Shown here one piece after another: positions 55,992-63,418 of a stretch of 64,000 nt of DNA; position 1 is the stretch's first letter; every line of letters starts with the position of its first letter. Location of the stretch: the NCBI GenBank assembly GCA_002432945.1, contig DJHE01000012.1:23016-87015 (forward strand), read 5' to 3'. This stretch comes from Synergistaceae bacterium UBA5827. GTDB lineage: Bacteria > Synergistota > Synergistia > Synergistales > 79-D21. The position numbers and the translations under genes are program-made. The notes under the pieces are model-generated. The model saw nothing but the letters and a program-made list of their open reading frames with translations, ran no database searches and was not told where the DNA came from.

Positions 55992-56975
55992 ATGAAGGTG
56001 CTGTGCATATCGCAGGAACAGGTCGAATCTCTCGGAATCCCGGTTTCGCAAGTGATGCGAGTGGTTGAGGAAGGCTGGGTCCTGAAGGGGCAGAAGAAGA
56101 TCGAGATGCCCGCCAAGATCGGCATTCACCCGCGCCAGGACTGCTTCATCCACGCCATGCCGTGCTGGCTTGGTGGAGACGTTGATGCCGCAGGCATCAA
56201 GTGGGTCGCCGGCTATCCGATCAACCAGGCCGCGGGGTTGCCCTATATCACGGGGATCATGGTCCTGAACGAATCCCAGACGGGTTTCGTAAAGGCCATC
56301 ATGGACGCGAACTGGATCACGGCCTGGAGGACGGGGGCGGCCAGCGGAGTCTGCGCGAAGCACATGGCAGACCCGGATTCGGAAACGATTGCCGTTATCG
56401 GCCTCGGTGTCCAGGGACGCACGAACACCGTCGCTCTCCTGGAGGCGCTGCCGAAGGTCAAGACGATCAAGGTTTATGACAACTTCCCGGGGCAGGTGGA
56501 GAAATACACCGACTTCATCACGCCCTTTCTCAAGGGAGCCATGATCGTGCCGTGCTCCACGGTCCAGGAAACGGTGAAGGACGCCGATGTCGTTGTGACC
56601 TGCACGCCGATCGTGGCCAACCCGCAGCGTTTTGTCCGCGCCGAGTGGCTCAAGGAGGAAATGCTGGCCATTGCCGTGGATTACGACTCTGCCTTTGACG
56701 CCGACGTCATGACAAACGCGACCGCTTTCGTGTGCGATGACCTTCACCAGTATCTCTGGACCCAGGAACATGGTGTCTATTTCCAGGAAGGTTACCCGAA
56801 AGAGGAACAGATCACGGGAGACATGGGGCAGGTTTGCGCAGGGCTTGTCAAGCCCTCCAAGAAGGGGCGCCGCGGTGCCGTCCTCATGGGCATCGCCAGC
56901 CACGACGTGATGACCGCCCGCCTGATCCTGGAAAAAGCAGCAGCGAAGAACGTCGGCACGACAGTGGACCTCTAG
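55992..56975 (+). CDS. Ornithine cyclodeaminase / mu-crystallin-family enzyme
   Basis: A 327-residue NAD-dependent enzyme. The Rossmann motif is ETIAVIGLGVQGRTNTVALL, and upstream blocks KIGIHPRQDCFIHAMPCWLG, GIKWVAGYPINQ and SQTGFVKAIMDANWITAWRT match the family's substrate site. Members convert ornithine to proline and ammonia, or act as alanine or ketimine dehydrogenases. ATG 55992 follows GGGGG and GGAAG. It is probably controlled by the RpiR-type gene just upstream. Ornithine use would fit with carbamate kinase at the window edge, though the two are 6 kb apart. Confidence 0.92.
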   Translation: MKVLCISQEQVESLGIPVSQVMRVVEEGWVLKGQKKIEMPAKIGIHPRQDCFIHAMPCWLGGDVDAAGIKWVAGYPINQAAGLPYITGIMVLNESQTGFVKAIMDANWITAWRTGAASGVCAKHMADPDSETIAVIGLGVQGRTNTVALLEALPKVKTIKVYDNFPGQVEKYTDFITPFLKGAMIVPCSTVQETVKDADVVVTCTPIVANPQRFVRAEWLKEEMLAIAVDYDSAFDADVMTNATAFVCDDLHQYLWTQEHGVYFQEGYPKEEQITGDMGQVCAGLVKPSKKGRRGAVLMGIASHDVMTARLILEKAAAKNVGTTVDL

Positions 56976-56999
56976 GCCCGGCCTGGCAAAAAACAGTGT

Positions 57000-57037
57000 G
57001 GGGTTCCGCGGCCGCTTTGCCGCGGAACCCCTTTTTT
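57000..57037 (+). terminator. Rho-independent terminator
   Basis: GGGGTTCCGCGGC and GCCGCGGAACCCC form a perfect 13-bp stem with a CGCTTT-type loop, followed by six T. Confidence 0.95.
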
Positions 57038-57108
57038 GTCGAAAGGTATGCCCTGGCGTTACGGCGTTACAATAAAAAAAGGCAAAAAGCAGGGAAGGGG
57101 GGGCGAGG

Positions 57109-58110
57109 TTGAAAATCCGTTTCAGGGAAGGGCAAATGCTGCTCCTGGGGTTCAACCTGACGAGCCTTGCCCTGTTCGGTTTTCTATTCGCGGGCTCGAG
57201 AAACCTCGAGTTCCTGGCCTACGAAGGAGTCATCCTCTTTTTCATCGGCCTGGTTGCCCTGACCGATTCGAAGGTCCTCTACCCGAAGGGGCTTCTCTGG
57301 GGCCTTACACTCTGGGCGCAGCTGCACCTGGCCGGAGGAGGACTCTTCCTGGGCGGCCAGAAGCTTTACGAGAAGATCCTTGTGCCCCTGGTCGATGCTC
57401 CCTACCATGTCTTCAGGTATGACCAAATGGTCCACATCCTGGGATTCGGCGTGTGTACGATCCTGGCCTGGCATTTGCTGATGCCGCACCTCAGGAAGCC
57501 GGACGCGCCTCCACGGGGTGGCCTTGCGTTCCTTCTCGTCCTGGCCGGCCTTGGCTTCGGCGCCGTCAACGAGATCGTCGAGTTTTCCTCAACCGTCATT
57601 CTTGCCCGGACAGGTGTCGGCGGCTACGTGAACAACGCGCTTGACCTCGTCGCTGACCTCATCGGGGCCCTCATCGCCCTTGCCTGGCTGCGCTTCCGCA
57701 AAAGGAAGGTCCTTGTGACAGCCGCGGTGATCGATAGGGACGGAAAGTTCCTCCTTGCCCAAAGGGGTCCTGGGGACCGGCTGGCCGGCAAATGGGAGTT
57801 CCCCGGAGGGAAGATCGAACAGGGGGAAACCCCGCAAGACTGCCTTTCCCGGGAAATCCGCGAAGAACTGGGAATAGTAGTGCAGGTGGGTGAATTCCTC
57901 TGCTCCAGCCGCTTTGACTACGATCACGCATCCGTGGAGATATTCGCCTACCGCTGTAAGTGGGTCAGTGGAAAACTTCAGCAAAATGCGCACCAGGCCC
58001 TCCAATGGGTCTCGCCCGAAGCGCTTTCGGAGGTGGACCTTGCAGCAGCAGATCGACCGATCGCGAGATGCCTTTTCGGTGATTCGCCCGAAAGGAACAA
58101 ACGGGCATAA
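57109..58110 (+). CDS. Fusion of DUF2238 membrane domain and Nudix hydrolase
   Basis: A 333-residue two-domain protein. Residues 1-200 are a membrane domain with about six helices and the YjdF/DUF2238-type blocks FRYDQMVHILGFGVCTILAW and AVNEIVEFSSTVILARTG, ending NNALDLVADLIGALIALAWL. Residues 205-330 are a MutT-like Nudix domain (VIDRDGKFLLAQRGPGDRLA, WEFPGGKIEQGETP, LSREIREELGI). The Nudix box is intact. I know these as separate proteins; a tether of a nucleotide-sanitising enzyme to the membrane is unusual. TTG 57109 follows GGGAAGGGGGGG. Confidence 0.85.
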   Translation: MKIRFREGQMLLLGFNLTSLALFGFLFAGSRNLEFLAYEGVILFFIGLVALTDSKVLYPKGLLWGLTLWAQLHLAGGGLFLGGQKLYEKILVPLVDAPYHVFRYDQMVHILGFGVCTILAWHLLMPHLRKPDAPPRGGLAFLLVLAGLGFGAVNEIVEFSSTVILARTGVGGYVNNALDLVADLIGALIALAWLRFRKRKVLVTAAVIDRDGKFLLAQRGPGDRLAGKWEFPGGKIEQGETPQDCLSREIREELGIVVQVGEFLCSSRFDYDHASVEIFAYRCKWVSGKLQQNAHQALQWVSPEALSEVDLAAADRPIARCLFGDSPERNKRA

Positions 58111-58148
58111 AAAAACAAAGCCCCGGGTTGTCACCCCCCGGGCTTTGC
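58109..58148 (-). terminator. Rho-independent terminator of the DUF2207 gene
   Basis: On the minus strand, AAAGCCCGGGG and CCCGGGGCTTT pair, followed by GTTTTTTT. The plus strand has no good T-run. Confidence 0.8.
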
Positions 58149-58165
58149 CATCTTCCGAACGCTTC

Positions 58166-60199
58166 TTACCAGCCTCCGCCGCCTCCCCCTCCGCCCCCTC
58201 CACCGGAAGACCCTCCTCCCCCGGAACCCCCGGAGGAAGTAGAGGAAGCCGAAGAAACCGCCCCGGAGAAGGCGCCGGAAAAGCCGCCAACGAATCCTGC
58301 GCTGCCCGCAAATGAACTGCCCCGGTACCAATCGGGTGTGTAGGCGGACCCCAGCTGGTCGGCAAACCGTCCGGCCCAGGCCTCTTCCACCTCCAGGGCC
58401 ATTGCGAAGGGCAGGTGCCGCTCGAAAAGTTCGGGGCTGGGGGATGGGGCAGACAGGCTCCGGAGAGGGCCTTCTTCCGCCATCGACAGGTAGAGCCGGT
58501 AACCTTCAACCTGTGCCCGGAGAAGCTGGCCTTCCGCTGAATAACGCTTGAGAAGTCCCTTGAAGAGGGCGACGGTCGCGAAAACTGCGGTGATTGCGGG
58601 CAGCATCTGCTTAAAGACCGGGGTGTAGGTGACCAGGGCGAGCTGGTAAAGGACAAAGGCTTCCGCAGCCAGGAAGGGAATCGTGAAAAGCGTGAAGAAG
58701 AGAGCCATGAGGGTTCCCGAAATGGAAGGGGCCCTGAGCAGACGGCCCCAGGCGATGATAGTCCCAGTAACCAGCAGGACGACCCCGATCGTCCAGAAGG
58801 AAAGCCAGACCGCCAGGAAGATTCCCCCGCCCTTCACGAAACCGATGGGGTCGTTCGCGTAGAACATCCCCGCGAGGGCCAGCAAGGAACCGGCCAACCC
58901 GAGGATCCACTTGCCGGTGTTTTTCGAAAAGAGGTTGCGGGAGGCCTGCTTCACTTCAAGCGCCTTGCGCAGTGAGCCCCAGGCCGATTGCAGGCCGCTC
59001 GCACGGGAACGGGTGAGCGGAAGCTCGATCCGGCTTTCCGGGGAAGGCTGGCTGGCCGGAATATCCCCCACCTTGAGGCTCATGCGGGCCAGGCGACCGA
59101 CGAGTCCCTTTTGCCGGGAAGCAGCCTTTATCGATTCGATTCTCCTGGAAGAGTCCTGGGCAGTTGCAAGGATGGAGTTCACCAGGGCTTTTTGGTGCCC
59201 GGCCAGGCCGGACATGTCGGGAGACCTTTCCAGGCTAAGGGTGAATTCTCCCTCCGTTTCCTCGATCCGGAGGATCCCCTTTACGGCCAGGTGTACCAGT
59301 TCCGCAGGGAAGGCGCCGACATCCAGTCCCATTTTGGAAACACGCCGGGCTTCTGCTGGCGTCATACCTCCAGGTAGTTCGAAAAGGGGGGTGATGACGC
59401 CTCTCGGTGCGTCCCTTCCCGAAAAATACCACGTCAGCAGGTAATAGAGGAGGACCAGTCCCATCCCTGCGGCAAAGGCCAGCCAACCCCTGTTTCGGGA
59501 CCCCTGGGAACCAAAGGTGACCGCACCCTTTGGCCAGCCAACGGCGACCGTCAGGCCTTCCCCCGGGACAAGCGGGCGGATGGTTTCGAAGCGAACGCCG
59601 CTGTCGTCGACCTCGTAGCGGAAATCCTTCCCACGCGAGCCCCGGTGCCCGGAATAGGCGGCGACTTTGAAGCTTTCAGGGTTCCTGGCACCAGGGGGCG
59701 GGATAACGAGGCAGGAAACACGGTCGATGGGAAAGGACCAGTCGTTTCCCGTGACGTTCCAGTAGATCTCGTCCCGGTCTTCCAGGTTGCCGACCTGGTC
59801 GCTCATGCGGTAGACGAGAGTGAAGACGTGGATGCCGGGAGGCAATTCCGTGTCGGGGTCTCCAAGGTAGATCCGGATCCCCTGGGTAAAGTTCTCCCCC
59901 CTGGTGGCTACGGGAGATCCGTCGAGGGTCCCATGGAGGACCTCGATCCTGGAAGGCCGACCCGCCCAGTTGCGAAGGAGGATATCCCTGAAGATCCCGT
60001 GGCGGATCCCGGTCCCTTCTGATCTGGCTTTGAGCTTTTCCTGTACCTTGATGGAGGCATCTTCGAAACATTCGACCTGTCCCTGGAAATCCAGGATCCT
60101 CTCGTCTCCCCTGGCCTCCTCCGCAGGGACAAGTGCCACAAGGGGGATCACCAGGATTAGGAGTAGCAGGGAAAACCGAAGCATGGGCCGCGGTTTCAT
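58166..60199 (-). CDS. DUF2207 membrane protein with glycine-rich tail
   Basis: A 677-residue protein. A signal peptide (MLRFSLLLLILVIPLVALV) leads to an exported DUF2207 domain (ASIKVQEKLKARSEGTGIRH, GIFRDIL), then a helix (GMGLVLLYYLLTWYFSG), a cytosolic region (GGMTPAEARRVSKMGLDVGA), further helices and a C-terminus of almost only Gly and Ser after residue 630. Such GS-rich ends and the RGIxRxI-like block are typical of the family. Function is unknown. ATG 60199 follows GAAGGGGGG; the tail is encoded by a strongly GC-rich stretch at 58170-58250. Confidence 0.9.
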   Translation of the reverse strand: MKPRPMLRFSLLLLILVIPLVALVPAEEARGDERILDFQGQVECFEDASIKVQEKLKARSEGTGIRHGIFRDILLRNWAGRPSRIEVLHGTLDGSPVATRGENFTQGIRIYLGDPDTELPPGIHVFTLVYRMSDQVGNLEDRDEIYWNVTGNDWSFPIDRVSCLVIPPPGARNPESFKVAAYSGHRGSRGKDFRYEVDDSGVRFETIRPLVPGEGLTVAVGWPKGAVTFGSQGSRNRGWLAFAAGMGLVLLYYLLTWYFSGRDAPRGVITPLFELPGGMTPAEARRVSKMGLDVGAFPAELVHLAVKGILRIEETEGEFTLSLERSPDMSGLAGHQKALVNSILATAQDSSRRIESIKAASRQKGLVGRLARMSLKVGDIPASQPSPESRIELPLTRSRASGLQSAWGSLRKALEVKQASRNLFSKNTGKWILGLAGSLLALAGMFYANDPIGFVKGGGIFLAVWLSFWTIGVVLLVTGTIIAWGRLLRAPSISGTLMALFFTLFTIPFLAAEAFVLYQLALVTYTPVFKQMLPAITAVFATVALFKGLLKRYSAEGQLLRAQVEGYRLYLSMAEEGPLRSLSAPSPSPELFERHLPFAMALEVEEAWAGRFADQLGSAYTPDWYRGSSFAGSAGFVGGFSGAFSGAVSSASSTSSGGSGGGGSSGGGGGGGGGGGW

Positions 60200-60331
60200 G
60201 AAAAGCCCCCCTTCTCTTTCTCTCATCGACTAACGTGTTTATTTTATAGCGAAATAAAGGCGATAGAATATTGACAGGGTAAACGTTGGGCTCATAATGA
60301 CCCTTAAATTTTCATAAGGGCGGTGGCTGGA

Positions 60332-61309
60332 GTGGATCGGGAAGCGAAGGCAGTGCGGGTGACCTGGCTCGGGCTGGTTGTCAATACGATCCTGACCCTT
60401 TTCAAGTATGCCGCCGGATTGATGGGGAACAGCGCGGCCATGCTTGCCGACGCAACGCACTCCCTGACGGACCTCGTGACCGACATGGTCGTCATCCTTG
60501 GCTTCCGTATCGTCAGGAAACCGGCGGATGACACCCACGACTACGGGCATGGCAAAGTGGAAGCCCTGCTGGCCGGGCTTTGCGGCATCACGCTTATAGC
60601 GGCAGGGATCGGGATCTTCTGGTCCGGCGCTCATGCCATCTGGCACTTTTACAGGGGAGAACCCATCGAACGTCCGGGACTGGTTGCATTCATCGCTGCG
60701 CTTCTCTCCGTCGTTTCAAAGGAATGGCTCTACCGCTATACCGTTGCCTGGGGGAGGAAGCTGAACAGCTCGGCTGTTATCGCGAAGGCCTGGGATCACC
60801 GATCGGATGCTTTCTCGTCCATCGGGACCACCCTGGGCATCGGCGGCGCCGTCTTCCTGGGGGAAAGGGCAAGAATCCTTGACCCTCTCGCGGCTGTCGT
60901 TGTAAGCGCTTTTATCATCAAGGCCGCCCTTCCCATCCTGAAGGAATGCATGGATGAACTCCTGGAAGCTTCACTTCCCGAAGAAAGGGAGAGGGAAGTG
61001 GAAAACCTGATCATGAGCGTTGATGGGGTCCGGGGTACCCACAAGCTCCGCACGCGGAAGATAGGGCCGGTGATCGCGGTCGACATCCACGTCCTCATGG
61101 ACGAGTCCCTTTCCCTTTATGAAGCCCACGAGATTTCCGACAGCGTTGAGCGGCTTCTTCGGGAGACCTTCGGCCACGGGACCTATATCTCCCTCCACAT
61201 GGAACCGGTTTCCTATTACGACAAACCCGGGATAAGAATCGAAAACCAAGTGGCCGGAACAGGAAATGGAAACCGAAAAACGGACGCTCCTTCGGATTCC
61301 TTTCCGTGA
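60332..61309 (+). CDS. Cation diffusion facilitator metal exporter
   Basis: A 325-residue CDF-family protein that exports Zn, Fe, Mn or Co in exchange for protons. Six helices include AAMLADATHSLTDLVTDMVV with the HxxxD site, KVEALLAGLCGITLIAAGIG after HDYGHGK, and a second metal site in AWDHRSDAFSSIGTTLGIGG. The cytosolic C-terminal domain (SVDGVRGTHKLRTRKIGPVI, VDIHVLMDESLSLYEAHEIS) is intact. The C-terminal tail is slightly longer than usual. GTG 60332 is preferred by spacing over GTG 60323. It is divergent from DUF2207. The metal cannot be chosen from motifs alone, although His/Asp in both sites leans towards Zn or Fe. Confidence 0.93.
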   Translation: MDREAKAVRVTWLGLVVNTILTLFKYAAGLMGNSAAMLADATHSLTDLVTDMVVILGFRIVRKPADDTHDYGHGKVEALLAGLCGITLIAAGIGIFWSGAHAIWHFYRGEPIERPGLVAFIAALLSVVSKEWLYRYTVAWGRKLNSSAVIAKAWDHRSDAFSSIGTTLGIGGAVFLGERARILDPLAAVVVSAFIIKAALPILKECMDELLEASLPEEREREVENLIMSVDGVRGTHKLRTRKIGPVIAVDIHVLMDESLSLYEAHEISDSVERLLRETFGHGTYISLHMEPVSYYDKPGIRIENQVAGTGNGNRKTDAPSDSFP

Positions 61310-61343
61310 CGGTAGGTAAGTCCCCTGGAAGGAGTGAAAGGCG

Positions 61344-62048
61344 ATGCGATTCCGGATCGACGAGAAAGTACGGGAAAAGTACCCTCAAATCGAGGCGGGC
61401 TGGCTTGTTGCGGAGATTTTCCCGAAGTCCCTGGACTCGAGGGTCGAGAAATGGAAGGGCACATTGGCGGAAGAGCTGGCCTCTATAGGGCTTTCCATCG
61501 ACAACCTCGCTTCCCATCCTGACGTGGCAGGCTGGAGACAGGTTTTCAGTTCGATGGGGGTCAAGCCGAGCAAATACCGGAGTTCCCTCGAGGCTCTGCT
61601 CAGGAGAGTGTTGAAGGAAAAATCCCTTTGGACGGTCAATAGCGTCGTGGACCTCTACAACTGCGTTTCCGTAAGGACTCTCCTCCCCATGGGCGCCTTT
61701 GACCTCGACAAGATAAAGGGAAATATCGAGATCCGGTATGGCAGGAGCGGGGAAAAGTTTTACCCCTTGGGGAGTGAGGAGCAGGAAGAGGTCTTGCCGG
61801 GGCATGTCGTCTACGCCGATTCCGAAAAGATCTGTACGTGGCTGTGGAACCACAGGGACAGCCGCCTGGCAGGGCTGGACGAGGGGTCGAGACGAGCTGT
61901 TTTCGTCGTTGATCGTGCCTTTTCGCCCACGACCACGAAACTGGGTCCGGCCCTTGACCTCCTTTGGGAGAAACTTGAGGAAACGGGCGCCAGGCCGAAA
62001 GCCAGGGGCATCTGCTCGGCCGTTGTACCCGAACAGGACTTGGGATGA
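61344..62048 (+). CDS. B3/B4 tRNA-binding-domain protein (PheT-like editing domain)
   Basis: A 234-residue stand-alone protein resembling the B3/B4 domain of phenylalanyl-tRNA synthetase beta chain (COG3382-type). Blocks: VVDLYNCVSVRTLLPMGAFD, SGEKFYPLGSEEQEEVLPGH and YADSEKICTWLWNHRDSR. In PheT this domain edits mischarged tRNA. Such free domains are thought to edit tRNA or bind amino acids, but that is not proven. ATG 61344 follows GGAAGGAG. It is followed by a YbaK-like gene whose start overlaps its stop by 4 bases (ATGA), so the two are coupled. Confidence 0.9.
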   Translation: MRFRIDEKVREKYPQIEAGWLVAEIFPKSLDSRVEKWKGTLAEELASIGLSIDNLASHPDVAGWRQVFSSMGVKPSKYRSSLEALLRRVLKEKSLWTVNSVVDLYNCVSVRTLLPMGAFDLDKIKGNIEIRYGRSGEKFYPLGSEEQEEVLPGHVVYADSEKICTWLWNHRDSRLAGLDEGSRRAVFVVDRAFSPTTTKLGPALDLLWEKLEETGARPKARGICSAVVPEQDLG

Positions 62049-62563
62049 AGACTGGCCCGACCTCTTCCCGGATCACGGAGATCCTGGAATCCAGTGGTTT
62101 CCGCTACGAACTGCTGGAGAACCGGATTCCCATAAGAAGCGCCGCGGAAGGAGCCGCTTACTGGGGCATCGAGCTGGGTGCCACGGCGCCGGCCCTTGTC
62201 CTCTGGGCGCAAGGTCGGTTCCTGCTTTTGATCGTCTCCGGGGCGGCCAGGAAGGTCGATTTCCGGGCGCTAGCGCTCGAAATTGAAGTAGACGGGATAA
62301 GGATGGCCACTGCAGCGGAAATCAGGGAGCAGTTCGGGCTGAATCCCGGGCAAGTCCCACTTTTCGGGCTCGGTCTGCCGACGCTGGTCGATCGGCGCCT
62401 TTTCGCCTACGATTTCGTCTACGGGGGCTCCGGGGACCCGGGCAAAACCCTGAAAGTTGCCCCGGAAGCATTGCTGGACCTGAACGAGGGAAGTCGCATG
62501 ATCGATGTGCCATGCCTCGCTGAGGAAACGGGAAAGGGGGAACGCGCATGCGAAGCCGGTTAA
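62045..62563 (+). CDS. YbaK/ProX-like aminoacyl-tRNA deacylase-type protein
   Basis: A 172-residue YbaK-domain protein. The family's substrate pocket is represented by LGATAPALVLWAQGRFLLLI, GAARKVDFRALALEIEVDGI and GLNPGQVPLFGLGLPTLVDR (usually TGxxxGGxxPxG), then DFVYGGSGDPGKTLKVAPEA. YbaK/ProX proteins hydrolyse mischarged Cys- or Ala-tRNA(Pro). The expected lysine lies in ARKVDF. It overlaps the B3/B4 gene at its start and the SIMPL gene at its end (16 bases), a coupled trio. The C-terminal tail after VAPEALLDLNE is divergent. Confidence 0.87.
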   Translation: MKTGPTSSRITEILESSGFRYELLENRIPIRSAAEGAAYWGIELGATAPALVLWAQGRFLLLIVSGAARKVDFRALALEIEVDGIRMATAAEIREQFGLNPGQVPLFGLGLPTLVDRRLFAYDFVYGGSGDPGKTLKVAPEALLDLNEGSRMIDVPCLAEETGKGERACEAG

Positions 62564-63270
62564 CGGTGGCAGCGGCAATACTGGGAGGCCTGGTTGGAAT
62601 TGGCCTGGCCCTGGCAGGTTTTTTTGTCGGCGAAGCCTTGAAGGAAGCCCGATCCGCGGAGCGTTTCGTGACGGTCAGGGGATTTGCGGAAAGAAACGTC
62701 GAATCGGACCTCGTGATCTGGCCGATCACCTTCCGGGACACGGGAAACGACCTGGCCGAACTGCAGAAGGTGGTTGATTCGCACAAGGCTGAAGTCAGGA
62801 CTTTCCTTGCTTCGGCAGGGTTCAAGCCGGAGGAGGTCTCCGAGATGCCCCCGCAGGTCACCGATTTGAAGGCGCAAGCTTACGGGGACGGGCAAAAGCG
62901 TGAATACCGCTACATCGCGACGGCGACGATCACGCTACGGACCCCGGACGTGAAGGCAGCCAAGAAGGCCATGGAAGATTCGGGCAAACTGGTCCTCCGG
63001 GGCATCGTCCTGGCCGAGCAGGATTACGCCCGGTCTACGGAGTTCCTGTTCACGGGACTCAACGCCATCAAGCCGGAGATGATTGCCGAGGCGACCAAGA
63101 ATGCCCGGGAGGCCGCCGAGCAATTTGCCCGTGATTCCGGGGCCCGCGTGGGGAGCATTCGCCGGGCTTCCCAGGGACTCTTTACGATCGATGACCGGGA
63201 TAAGGGTTCACCGGATCACAAAAAGGTTCGGGTTGTAACCACGGTGGAATATTTCCTGTCAAACGAGTAA
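62548..63270 (+). CDS. SIMPL-domain (DUF541) exported protein
   Basis: A 240-residue protein with an N-terminal signal or anchor (VAAAILGGLVGIGLALAGFF) and a SIMPL domain: FVTVRGFAERNVESDLVIWP, ASAGFKPEEVSEMPPQVTDL, YIATATITLRTPDVKAAK, EATKNAREAAEQFARDSGAR and KVRVVTTVEYFL. It should be anchored outside the membrane. Its start lies 16 bases inside the YbaK-like gene, and its ribosome site (GGAAAGGGGGAA) is inside that gene too. The role of this domain is not settled; oxidative-stress phenotypes are reported for relatives. Confidence 0.9.
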   Translation: MRSRLTVAAAILGGLVGIGLALAGFFVGEALKEARSAERFVTVRGFAERNVESDLVIWPITFRDTGNDLAELQKVVDSHKAEVRTFLASAGFKPEEVSEMPPQVTDLKAQAYGDGQKREYRYIATATITLRTPDVKAAKKAMEDSGKLVLRGIVLAEQDYARSTEFLFTGLNAIKPEMIAEATKNAREAAEQFARDSGARVGSIRRASQGLFTIDDRDKGSPDHKKVRVVTTVEYFLSNE

Positions 63271-63310
63271 AACGTTGTGTTGCATAGCATAAATAGATAT
63301 TTGCAATTGG

Positions 63311-63334
63311 ACCGGGAGGAGGAATCCTCCCGGT
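63311..63334 (+). terminator. Hairpin, probable terminator
   Basis: ACCGGGAGGA and TCCTCCCGGT form a perfect 10-bp stem with a GGAA loop. Only TTT follows, so it may be a weak terminator before the carbamate kinase promoter. Confidence 0.6.
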
Positions 63335-63348
63335 TTGCCTTGCCCATA

Positions 63349-63378
63349 TTGAACTGTAAGGTCATTTTGGTTTACAAT
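63349..63378 (+). promoter_or_regulatory. Promoter of carbamate kinase
   Basis: -35 TTGAAC (63349-63354) and -10 TACAAT (63373-63378) lie 18 bases apart, about 40 bases before the start codon. Confidence 0.6.
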
Positions 63379-63418
63379 ATCGGGCGGATGGATTCCAAAA
63401 TAGAGGAGAGAGAAGCCG

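Noticed and set aside
55842..57155. A 437-codon frame antisense to ornithine cyclodeaminase
   Set aside because: Overlaps a conserved enzyme on the other strand, with no motif of its own.
58170..58250. GC-rich low-complexity repeat
   Set aside because: It encodes the Gly/Ser tail of the DUF2207 protein, which is normal for that family, and is not a separate repeat element.
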